Part shown: piece by piece, positions 7,327-14,611 of the stretch
Numbering within the stretch: the first letter of the stretch is position 1
How the letters are laid out: each line of letters opens with the position of its first letter
Assembly (NCBI GenBank): GCA_023230665.1
Contig: JALNWY010000066.1
Location: 1 to 14,611, forward strand
Direction of reading: 5' to 3'
Source: Deltaproteobacteria bacterium
GTDB taxonomy: Bacteria > Desulfobacterota > Desulfomonilia > UBA1062
DNA length: 14,611 bases
Program-made: the position numbers and the translations under genes
The notes under the pieces: generated by a model
Told to the model about the DNA's origin: nothing
The model's database searches: none
What the model saw: only the letters and a program-made list of their open reading frames with translations

Positions 7327-9156
7327 TCAGTCCCCCAAAATCCGGTGCACTGCATAGGGCAACTGGCAGAACTCGATACGGCGCTTGGTCAGTTCCTTCT
7401 GGCTCATGAACTTAGCAACCGCGAACACGATGGCTCGCTTGCCGGATCTGTTCCCTTTTGCGACCTCATCGACCCGTTCGGCGTTCAGGGCCGATTCGTT
7501 GGAACGAAGCCAGGCCGGGTCGGGCTGGTAGAAGAGATGGATGCGGAAGAGTTCGGTCTCGCCGATAAAGCCGTCAGTCGAGGGCTTGCCAATCTTTTCC
7601 AGCGACCTACCGGTGGCGGTGTAGAACACATAGCGGGCCAGGGCCTCGAAGCCGGGGAGCCCCTGGCCGGTGAGCAGACTTTCCACCTCGATGGGTTTGC
7701 CCAGCGTGCAGAAGGTGAAGCTGCCGCCCAGACCGGGAACCTTCTCTTCGATCCGGCGTTCGCCGGTGACGGTGAGCACGCCGTCCTTGATTTCCTTTTT
7801 GACTTTGTCAAAGGAGGATTGGGCCTTCTCCTCAAAATGCTCCATCTCCAGCATGATCTGATGGTGCTTTTTCAGGTTGGAAAAATTAGTCCAAGTGATT
7901 TTTTGGTTGTACAATTCTTCCCGCTGGGTGCCGGTGAAGGAGTAACCATTAATCACCCGCCGCACCCGCTCGGCTGTCAAGGTATCGGCATAGTCCTCGC
8001 ACTCCACCAAGATGAACCGGCGATTGCCATCGTCTTTACGGTTGGCTTCCAACACTGCTTGGGCCGTGGTGCCGGACCCGGCAAAGGAGTCGAGGATGAT
8101 GGAATCAGGTTCTGAAAAAATTTGAAGGACTCGCTCTACGAGTTTAACGGGTTTCGGGGTAATGAAAACATCAGCTGTGTTTTCAAAAGACAGAATTTGT
8201 TTGATCTCTTTCTTTGCTTGGTCCGTATGGCCGACATCATTATAAAACCAGATAGTTTGCGGTACTCTACCTTCACGCACTTCACTTAGGAATCGTTTGA
8301 TTTGCGGAATACTGTTCTTGTCATTGCCCCACCAGATTCTCTTTTCTTTGTCCATTTCCCAAAATTTATCTTCCGCTACTCGCCAGTAATTCCCTTTGGG
8401 AGGGCCATCAATCCTTCGGCCACCTGGACATTGAATCGGGTATAAACCTTCGCTGTATGGGTTACGGGCAGACAAATCACTCGTCTTCCACGGTCCGCGT
8501 GGGTCATTGTCGGGGTTTTTGTAGCGGCCTTCTTGAGCTTCAGTTCGGTCAAGAGAGCCAATGGAAAGGGCCCTTTTGTTTTTGGCATAGATAAGTACAT
8601 AGTCATGATCGCTTGAAAAAAATTCCGCTGTGTTTTTGGGAGAGTAATTTTTTTGCCAAAGGCAGGTGGCAATAAAATTCTTATCACCAAAAATCTCATC
8701 CATGAGGTCGCGCATCCTATGAATCTCATTATCGTCCAGGGTTACAACGATAGCGCCTTCTTCGGCCAATAATTCCCGCAGCAAATTCAATCGCGGCCAC
8801 ATCATACAGAGCCATTTGTCATGGCGCTCCAGGTCCTCCTTGTCCACCGGGTTGGCCGACTTCTTCAGCCACTCCCGCATCAACGGTGAGCGCACATTGT
8901 CATTGTAGCACCAACCTTCGTTGCCGGTGTTGTAGGGCGGGTCGATGAAGATGCAGTCAATTTTGCCGGCATGGGTGGGCAGCAGGGCTTTCAACGCTTC
9001 AAGGTTGTCGCCGTGAATGATCAGGTTATCATCAAGCGACGGCTTTTGTCCCTCGGCAGGCAGGGACTTTCCCGCCTCAACCCGCAATTCTCGAAAGGGG
9101 ACGCTCAAATGATGAGAATAGACAAACTGCTTTCCCTTGAATTCCAATGTCGGCAT
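7327..9156 (-). CDS. mod: Type III restriction-modification DNA adenine methyltransferase (Mod)
   Basis: Mod recognises the target site and transfers a methyl group from S-adenosylmethionine to N6 of adenine; with Res it forms the type III enzyme. The 609-aa protein has the beta-class order of motifs: catalytic motif IV DPPYNTG (72-78), then a target-recognition region of roughly 190-310, then the SAM-binding motif I FAGSGTT (358-364), followed by the C-terminal half that contacts Res. The length fits the family (EcoP15I Mod is about 640 aa). All motifs look intact. The ATG at 9156 follows AGGAAAA at about 11 bases. The 92-bp gap to the helicase gene is AT-rich; I see no convincing promoter in it, so co-transcription with the helicase is possible. 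The stop TGA is three bases before the res ATG. The recognition sequence cannot be read from the protein. The family call is very secure. Confidence 0.96.
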   Translation of the reverse strand: MPTLEFKGKQFVYSHHLSVPFRELRVEAGKSLPAEGQKPSLDDNLIIHGDNLEALKALLPTHAGKIDCIFIDPPYNTGNEGWCYNDNVRSPLMREWLKKSANPVDKEDLERHDKWLCMMWPRLNLLRELLAEEGAIVVTLDDNEIHRMRDLMDEIFGDKNFIATCLWQKNYSPKNTAEFFSSDHDYVLIYAKNKRALSIGSLDRTEAQEGRYKNPDNDPRGPWKTSDLSARNPYSEGLYPIQCPGGRRIDGPPKGNYWRVAEDKFWEMDKEKRIWWGNDKNSIPQIKRFLSEVREGRVPQTIWFYNDVGHTDQAKKEIKQILSFENTADVFITPKPVKLVERVLQIFSEPDSIILDSFAGSGTTAQAVLEANRKDDGNRRFILVECEDYADTLTAERVRRVINGYSFTGTQREELYNQKITWTNFSNLKKHHQIMLEMEHFEEKAQSSFDKVKKEIKDGVLTVTGERRIEEKVPGLGGSFTFCTLGKPIEVESLLTGQGLPGFEALARYVFYTATGRSLEKIGKPSTDGFIGETELFRIHLFYQPDPAWLRSNESALNAERVDEVAKGNRSGKRAIVFAVAKFMSQKELTKRRIEFCQLPYAVHRILGD

Positions 9157-9248
9157 ATTTAAATTTTTCCTATAAACTCAATATTGGTCTTTTTCGGTAA
9201 ATATAGGGTATGAAAAAATCAGATAGGATATCCCTCAAAAATTAGCAA

Positions 9249-12200
9249 TCAACTAAATTCACCTGATAGCAATTGCCAGATTTCGCGATATTGCCTTCCA
9301 TTAAGTGTTGATTGTGGTGGTATTGCCTGCTGCCATCCCTCGTTATCCAAATTCTTCACAAAGTCCCTTGCATCACTCACTGTCAAGGTCTGGGTAGAAT
9401 CTGCATTACGTCGCATTTGTTGCCCTAGCTCTTTAGCCAAACTTCGTGGAATTTGGTTCATACGCATTAGTACCGCGTCTTCTGTATCCACACCATGATA
9501 GAGGAAAGCAGGTAAAAGGTTAATCTTCCTCTTTTCATCTGCAGAAAGATTGTCCCAGTCTATACCTGACCCAGGAAGCTTGCTCAAAGCTGCAAGGCCC
9601 CAAACACCATTATTCATTAGTGCTCGACTGATTCCTTTGCAAGCCTCTGAAACCTTGATAGATGGTGTAGCTCCATCAAAGTAAGCTGTGGCTATTTCCT
9701 GAATAGAGCGGCCAGCGACCCATGCCTTAGCGATCTCCGCAACTCGCCGCCGATCATGGCCAGAACCTGCTAAATTATCAATTGCTTCCCTTAATGCTGG
9801 AATTTGCATCATAACTCCAACAAGTGTTGAAAGCCCTTGGCCTTGCCCAAAAAGAGAAGTAGGTTCCCAGTCCTGAACAGTAAGATTGTGCTCAAGCCCC
9901 CTCAATTCTCTCATTGCCACTCGTACACCTTCCGGATCAAAACCTGTTGAATCTGCCAATTTCAAAGTTTCCATGCTTTGAGACAATCGTTCAGCATAGG
10001 CATTTGTCAATTCTATCAAACGGGTAGCACGATACTGTGAACGCTGTGAGTCGTCTCCACGCATCAATGAATAACCATATGTACTGCGAAGAACCTGCTC
10101 CGTCTGGGTTCGTAAAATATCTACATTTCTCGCCTCCTTTAATAAGTGTGCAACAAACGAGCGAAAGTCTGCCCATTGAGCATCATGGATCACAGCCATC
10201 AATTGAGCTTCAGGTGTTCGGTCTAGAATATCGTCGATCATTTTGATAAGTCGTGATACAAGATCTTTTGTTGCTTCTGCGACAAATTCTTTCAATCGTG
10301 TTATTTTTTCTTCAGTATCAGCTGCAATACCAACAACACCTACACTATCCTGACCAACTCGACCTGCTCTGCCGGCGAGATTCCAAAATTCACGTGGAGT
10401 CATTGGAATAGGACCGCGCTTAGTGGGATGTTCTGCCCTAGAAATGAATACAGAGGAAACTGGAAAGTTTATACCTTGTGCAATTGTAGTTGTCGTAAAC
10501 AATACTCTCAAATGCCCTTCCTCAGCCAACCACTCGATTAATGATCGTGCTTCATCTGGAAGTCCTGCATGATGAACACCTACACGCTTCCGCAACAATG
10601 AAACCAACTCAAAATCGTCACCCACTTCAGTTTTTAGGAAATTTTGCACAAGTTTTATTTCTTCAGGAAGGCGGCTTGGCATTTCCATGTTGTTAGCAGC
10701 GGCACGAGCCATATTCCAAACGTTAGGTATCGTATCGCCAACAGCAATGCTTGTACCTCTCGTTGAGAAAACTTTAGCCATGGAGGTTGTCATAATTGCG
10801 AGAGTTTTGGCTTTAGTATAAGGCAAGTCTAAGGGAAACAAGTCGCCGGCAAGATGTTTTCCTTCCAGGTGAATAGTCTTGGGTGTGGTCACCAGGGTTT
10901 CGTATTCCATTCTCCATCCATGACGTCGTCCATGCCTTGCTCCTGATTTTTTAATACTATACAAACCAACCAAGCGTTCATTCGGTTGCCAAGCAGTGGT
11001 TCCTAAACTTATTGATCGGCCTCCTGAGTCTGGATCAAGCCATCTTGACAAGGATTCTGAATGAGGAACGAAAGGCATTAACAATAGATAGTTTGCTTCT
11101 GAGCAATCCTGTCGAATCGTGGCGAGAAGTAGCTCAATCCGTAAACCTCGCTCTTGATCATCCTCAATATTATGTGCTTCATCAACAACAACAAGGGCTA
11201 AAGGCCTGTGAGAGAGCTTACCATTCCTTATGATAAGCCCCAGTTTCTCAGGTGTAGAAATCAAGACATCAAACCCTCTTTCTTCGCTTAACATCTCTTC
11301 TTCGAAACTGTCTATCTCAATACCACCGGAAACTTGCTCTACCTTAATCTCCAGCGAGCCAAAATCCCTTCGAAGTCTACGCATTATTTGTGCAACAAGT
11401 GCTCGTGTTGGAGCCACGTAGGCAACCCAACCATCATCCTCAGCAAATTGATTCAATGCTTGGAGAATTCGGAATTGTGCAAGCATTGTCTTGCCCCCTG
11501 AAGTGGGCAAATCAACAACAACAGCTCTGCTCGCTGGATCAAGAAGTCCTTGCTCAGCAAAAGCTGTTCTCTGAGGAGGAAGCAATTCAATTACAGGTCG
11601 TGATGCACTTGTCATCTTACGAACAAATCGGCTAACTCTTGAGTTTATGCCTGAAGTAGCAACCCAAAGAGAACCAGCAACCATCATTCGCCCAGTTACA
11701 TGGAGCCATCGGAGGAGTACTTCTAATTGTATGTCACTTGCAGCAGCACTTGCCTTTATAGCCTTCTCAAAATGCAAATCCAGTTCTTCCCGAATTCCTC
11801 CAGGCTGACCTTGAAGCATAAAAAGTGAGAGTTGTTCTGTTGCTTTTGCCCAATGATAGAGTGCAACCAATTGGAGTGCCATCACCTGATTTTCCGAGGC
11901 ATTTCCGGCTTGAAGTAAATCTCTTTCAAACTGTTGTTGTTCCTGACGAAGGCCTGCTACAATGCCAGCTATCCCATGAAGATCATTCCAGCTATCCTTT
12001 CTGAAGAGTCTCAGCCAACCATCGTAAACTTGAAAAAGGACTCTCTTTTCCCATGATACATTTCCAGCATTAGGAGTTTGGGCTTCTTCTTTATGATCAA
12101 ATAGCCATCGTCTGAGATCAGCCCACCGATCTCCTGTGTAAGCAAGAGCGGCAAGACGCAGTACATGAAAAATCCTATCAGTATCAGCGAGAGGTACCGG

Positions 12201-12521
12201 AAATACTCTCCTGATTTCAAAAGCTTTAAATGATCCTGCTTGGGCTTGGGTCGCCAATCTCCGGCGTTCCTCAGTGTGTCCTCGGTGAAGGAGTGCGTCT
12301 AAACCTTCAGCAGCCGCTATTTCGTAAGCTGTGGCAAGACGCTCAAGAAGATCAGCGTCTTCTGCGTGTTCAAAAAAGGAGAGTTGCAATTGCTCTCCAA
12401 ACGAATCTTCAAGTAAACGGGCATTTGCAACATTATGAGCACGTTTCCGATCTACATTTTCTACAGCTGATACTGCCCAATGGTTCTCAAGTATATCTAG
12501 GTCTTGACGAAGAAGAATCAT
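9249..12521 (-). CDS. Large Ski2-like SF2 DEAH helicase, candidate HamB-like defence helicase
   Basis: A 1090-aa ATP-dependent nucleic acid translocase. The first 300 residues are helix-rich and unrecognised. Then come a Q-like motif PPQRTAF (315-321), motif I PTSGGKT (339-345), motif Ia PTRALV (371-376), STPEKLG (422-428), motif II DEAH (447-450), a Ski2-type VGVHHAGL (647-654), motif V around TTTTIAQGINFP (676-687) and motif VI LAGRAGRVG (715-723). About 370 helical residues follow. At the place of motif III the usual SAT is replaced by LLLMPFVPHS (479-488). The ATG overlaps the preceding nuclease stop as TAATG, with AGAAGGAGG eight bases before it, so translational coupling is strong. A nuclease gene of about 275 codons joined to a Ski2-like helicase of about 1000 aa is the layout of Hachiman (HamA-HamB), in which the helicase senses damaged or foreign DNA and controls the nuclease. 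The helicase call is certain; the system name is inferred. Confidence 0.9.
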   Translation of the reverse strand: MILLRQDLDILENHWAVSAVENVDRKRAHNVANARLLEDSFGEQLQLSFFEHAEDADLLERLATAYEIAAAEGLDALLHRGHTEERRRLATQAQAGSFKAFEIRRVFPVPLADTDRIFHVLRLAALAYTGDRWADLRRWLFDHKEEAQTPNAGNVSWEKRVLFQVYDGWLRLFRKDSWNDLHGIAGIVAGLRQEQQQFERDLLQAGNASENQVMALQLVALYHWAKATEQLSLFMLQGQPGGIREELDLHFEKAIKASAAASDIQLEVLLRWLHVTGRMMVAGSLWVATSGINSRVSRFVRKMTSASRPVIELLPPQRTAFAEQGLLDPASRAVVVDLPTSGGKTMLAQFRILQALNQFAEDDGWVAYVAPTRALVAQIMRRLRRDFGSLEIKVEQVSGGIEIDSFEEEMLSEERGFDVLISTPEKLGLIIRNGKLSHRPLALVVVDEAHNIEDDQERGLRIELLLATIRQDCSEANYLLLMPFVPHSESLSRWLDPDSGGRSISLGTTAWQPNERLVGLYSIKKSGARHGRRHGWRMEYETLVTTPKTIHLEGKHLAGDLFPLDLPYTKAKTLAIMTTSMAKVFSTRGTSIAVGDTIPNVWNMARAAANNMEMPSRLPEEIKLVQNFLKTEVGDDFELVSLLRKRVGVHHAGLPDEARSLIEWLAEEGHLRVLFTTTTIAQGINFPVSSVFISRAEHPTKRGPIPMTPREFWNLAGRAGRVGQDSVGVVGIAADTEEKITRLKEFVAEATKDLVSRLIKMIDDILDRTPEAQLMAVIHDAQWADFRSFVAHLLKEARNVDILRTQTEQVLRSTYGYSLMRGDDSQRSQYRATRLIELTNAYAERLSQSMETLKLADSTGFDPEGVRVAMRELRGLEHNLTVQDWEPTSLFGQGQGLSTLVGVMMQIPALREAIDNLAGSGHDRRRVAEIAKAWVAGRSIQEIATAYFDGATPSIKVSEACKGISRALMNNGVWGLAALSKLPGSGIDWDNLSADEKRKINLLPAFLYHGVDTEDAVLMRMNQIPRSLAKELGQQMRRNADSTQTLTVSDARDFVKNLDNEGWQQAIPPQSTLNGRQYREIWQLLSGEFS

Positions 12522-13348
12522 TATTGATGCCTCCTTCTTTCACGAGGTCGGTGCTGAGGCCCACCTGGAATTGCGCCCTCAGGTAAATATATAGCGATGA
12601 ACTCAATACGAGTTGCAGGATGACAACCCTCACAGAGTGTCTCTGCTGCTCCTGAAAGATCAAACTGAGAGTATGGAACGTCTCGTATTAATACCCCAAA
12701 AATAACGAGATCCAAATAGTTTGATTCTAACCATTTTTTAGTCGCAACTCTTGCTTGGCCAACCAGCCCATTATCAAGCGTTGCCCTTTGGAGGATATAG
12801 TGTACAAGCGTTTTCTTTATATTTTTATCATCACGTAATTGAAGGGTTTGTTTTATAAGACTTTTGTCCCCACGATTAACTACTTGTGGTGGGTATCTAT
12901 CTTCCTTTGAAGTCTTTACCTGACTGAATACAAATTGTGTATCAGTACCTGCTCCAATAAATCCAACCAACTCGGCCCCAGGAAGACTTGCCCTATGATG
13001 CCGAAGATCACGATTAAATGGCCATGGAAATTCACAATTTTTGTGATCAGTTAACCATGCCTCTGCAAGAGCTTCCCCCTCACGCCATCCTCGCGAACTC
13101 TCATCTTCAGGTATTGGCTGAAGTGCTTCGGCTATATTATCCTGACCGAATTCTGTTAGTTCAAGGCCAGAGTAAAATTCTTCCAAATGTTCAAGTCCAG
13201 GCGCATCCGTTAGCACATCGGGCAAGCGTTCTTCCCTTGCATCATCAAGTTCCTCTTGTGAGAGACTCATCCCACGAGCTATGACAGGTGGTGAGTCGGT
13301 GTTGTAAATTTCTGTCCCTTGCGCTATTGGCATATTTTCTTGGCTCAA
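12521..13348 (-). CDS. Putative PD-(D/E)XK-like nuclease subunit of a nuclease-helicase defence pair
   Basis: I do not recognise this 275-aa protein by name. It is hydrophilic, has no signal peptide or membrane segment, and starts with an acidic region (about 1-85). The middle looks like a restriction-endonuclease core: WREGEALAEAW (88-98, with E92 and E96), GAELVGF (124-130, E126) and FVFSQVKTS (139-147). The last resembles the (D/E)xK strand but has Gln at 143 before Lys145, as in Mrr-type QxK nucleases. That assignment is inferred from motif spacing only. The C-terminus is basic (RPRERRRHQ). The start is TTG at 13348, or ATG at 13333 (residue 6); an in-frame stop lies just upstream and neither has a strong ribosome site. 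Its stop overlaps the helicase start by one base, so the two are translated together. The 216 bp before it are AT-rich, so a promoter there is plausible, though I cannot assign boxes. It could be a HamA-like or a new effector family. Confidence 0.6.
   Translation of the reverse strand: MSQENMPIAQGTEIYNTDSPPVIARGMSLSQEELDDAREERLPDVLTDAPGLEHLEEFYSGLELTEFGQDNIAEALQPIPEDESSRGWREGEALAEAWLTDHKNCEFPWPFNRDLRHHRASLPGAELVGFIGAGTDTQFVFSQVKTSKEDRYPPQVVNRGDKSLIKQTLQLRDDKNIKKTLVHYILQRATLDNGLVGQARVATKKWLESNYLDLVIFGVLIRDVPYSQFDLSGAAETLCEGCHPATRIEFIAIYLPEGAIPGGPQHRPRERRRHQ
12522..12540 (-). promoter_or_regulatory. Strong ribosome binding site and TAATG coupling for the helicase gene
   Basis: On the minus strand the nuclease gene ends AGAAGGAGG-CATCAATA-ATG. 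This is a near-perfect anti-16S match eight bases before the helicase ATG. It sits inside the last codons of the nuclease gene, and the nuclease TAA shares its last A with the helicase ATG. The arrangement fixes the helicase start and suggests matched synthesis of the two proteins. Confidence 0.85.
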
Positions 13349-13564
13349 CTGAAAGCTATGTGATTACAAACAGAATGCTGCTCAAATTTATAAGAAATTG
13401 ATCTATATGTGCCATATATCATTAGACAAAGCAATTAATGAGATTTTTCGATACCAAGTTTCTTCGAAATGTTTCCTGCAAGATAACATACTTGGGTTAT
13501 CAAATAGCGACTACCCCCTAAAAAATAATTTTCGACGAAATACATTACAGCCAATAATGGGACA

Positions 13565-14611
13565 TCATACAAACTTCGCCAAACGAAGTGTATTCTGTAT
13601 CTGATCGCGCCAGATGGCGTGGAGTCCGACCTCTTCGGCATAATCCCGCCAATGCAGGACTTTTTCCCGCACATCCTTGGTAATAGCTTCTGCACGGCCA
13701 CGCTTCATCGAGGCAGTTCTTGCACAGGCTTTGAAATCCTCTAAAGTAAAGTCGTCGCGCTTGCCGTTCAGTGTCATCTGATGACTGGCTGTCCAGACCC
13801 CGGAGGGGTTGAAGCTGTAAATCATGTCAAAGGCCGGCGCCAAGGTCCATGTTCCGGATTTGTCCATCAGGAAGGCGATATTCTTGACATGATCATCCTG
13901 ATTGCGGGCGATGATATTAAAGACCATCCGGCGAAACATCTCCTCGATCGAACTCATCGGCAGGCCGAGCTGCCTGATGACGAGAAGAGCCTGTTCGTAA
14001 GAATATGCACCCGCCATGTTATAATCATAATGCGCCAGGGCGCAGAGAGACTGCATGTGGAGCTTTTCGCCGTTGCCGAGGCGGTCGAAGCGGCGGGTCA
14101 TGAAATGGTGCCTGTTGTTTTCTTTAAAAAGCCGGCATTCAGTCATCGTGATCCCGGCGTCAGCGGCCATCTTTGAATAGGCATATTCAATGAGTCCATA
14201 CCCCTTGGGATCTTCGAGTTCCTTATCCTTGTTGCCACTGACACCATCAAATTTCAACAGCCAGTATTCAAAACCCTTTCCGGCCGGGAGTTGTCCGGAA
14301 CGCACTTCATTGGTTGATGGATTCCAGGCAATAACCGCTTTGGCCCTTGCCCCGCCAGCCGAAGTACCGACGCGCAGGATATCCTTCAAGGCGTTCTCCT
14401 TGTATTTCTCACCGAACGAAACATCCAGATTATTCCGGTGAGTGAGAATTTCGGAGGCGAGATCCACGAGTTTGTCGATTTGAATGCGAGTAGCCTGGCG
14501 GGCTTTGGGTCCTGTTGCCGGAGCGTATTCCAGTGCCCCCATACCCCGAGCACCTGTGTAACAAAGGCGTTCAACGGCGTTGAACGAACCCGGCCGCCGT
14601 CCCTGGGAGGC
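13565..14611 (-). CDS. hipA: HipA-family serine/threonine kinase toxin, 5' end outside window
   Basis: HipA toxins are kinases of type II toxin-antitoxin systems; E. coli HipA phosphorylates glutamyl-tRNA synthetase and causes dormancy. The frame stays open to the last base of the window, so the first ATG at 14542 is not the true start. The residues before it (ERLCYTGARG, running into MGALEY) are typical HipA sequence. About 349 codons are visible, and a usual HipA is about 440 aa, so the N-terminal portion is missing. Numbering from 14542, I see the glycine-rich nucleotide loop GTSAGGARAK (59-68), LLKFDG (95-100), the catalytic loop NQDDHVKN (214-221) and the metal-binding segment APAFDMIYS (235-243). 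The kinase core therefore looks intact. Any hipB antitoxin gene would lie upstream, outside the window; none is seen downstream. The substrate is unknown. It ends in TGA. The family call is secure; toxicity is inferred. Confidence 0.93.
   Translation of the reverse strand, partial: ASQGRRPGSFNAVERLCYTGARGMGALEYAPATGPKARQATRIQIDKLVDLASEILTHRNNLDVSFGEKYKENALKDILRVGTSAGGARAKAVIAWNPSTNEVRSGQLPAGKGFEYWLLKFDGVSGNKDKELEDPKGYGLIEYAYSKMAADAGITMTECRLFKENNRHHFMTRRFDRLGNGEKLHMQSLCALAHYDYNMAGAYSYEQALLVIRQLGLPMSSIEEMFRRMVFNIIARNQDDHVKNIAFLMDKSGTWTLAPAFDMIYSFNPSGVWTASHQMTLNGKRDDFTLEDFKACARTASMKRGRAEAITKDVREKVLHWRDYAEEVGLHAIWRDQIQNTLRLAKFV

Noticed and set aside
6889..8115. Plus-strand open frame of 408 codons
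   Set aside because: It lies opposite mod and res, which have complete family motifs. Its translation is low-complexity and matches no family; it is an antisense shadow of GC-rich coding sequence.
13349..13564. Plus-strand frame at 13398-13604 and possible promoter boxes in the AT-rich gap
   Set aside because: The frame has no recognised features and overlaps hipA antisense. Several TATA-like hexamers exist by AT-richness alone, and none has a good -35 partner at 16-18 bp.
13435..13701. Minus-strand frame of 88 codons overlapping the end of hipA
   Set aside because: The first half is an alternative frame of hipA. The tail in the intergenic gap has no ribosome site and no recognised family.
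1..14611. CRISPR array, tRNA, rRNA or transposase
   Set aside because: No regularly spaced repeats, no cloverleaf sequence and no insertion-sequence ends or transposase motifs were seen on either strand.

Overview
The window looks like part of a bacterial defence island. Every gene I can support lies on the minus strand, so biological order runs from high to low coordinates. There are no rRNA, tRNA or core housekeeping genes, so the host can only be guessed. Spaced Shine-Dalgarno sequences, a consensus-like sigma-70 promoter and the protein families present fit a Gram-negative bacterium, perhaps a proteobacterium or Desulfobacterota (low confidence).

Layout, upstream to downstream. (1) 14611-13565: a HipA-family kinase toxin whose first part lies outside the window. 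(2) 13348-9249: a two-gene module encoding a putative PD-(D/E)XK-type nuclease (275 aa) and a 1090-aa Ski2-like SF2 helicase. The two overlap as TAATG with a strong internal ribosome site. The layout resembles nuclease-helicase phage defence systems such as Hachiman, but I cannot confirm the family. This stretch is visibly more AT-rich than its flanks. (3) 9156-3025: a type III restriction-modification operon of mod, res and a third gene for a large protein with a CPCC-type cysteine cluster. The res frame is broken by one in-frame UGA at the conserved Trp of helicase motif V (REGWDCP), with no frameshift. (4) 2639-1518: a class II Fic protein (probable AMP-transferase) with its own sigma-70 promoter and intrinsic terminator. 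(5) 1255-1: a DUF3553-type protein followed one base later by a DUF6361-type protein that runs off the window edge. The second of these has no stop inside the window, so a closed-ORF search would miss it.

How the parts may work together (inference): Mod should methylate adenines in an asymmetric site. With Res truncated, the locus may now be a methylation-only system unless the UGA is an assembly error or is read through. The nuclease-helicase pair is the most plausible active anti-phage unit. HipA and Fic are toxin-type enzymes at the two sides, each without a visible antitoxin gene in the window. The DUF3553/DUF6361 pair probably opens another module that continues beyond position 1.

The strongest points for a second look are the single nonsense codon in res, the unclassified nuclease-helicase pair, the third gene in the type III operon, and the duplicated terminator stem after fic.
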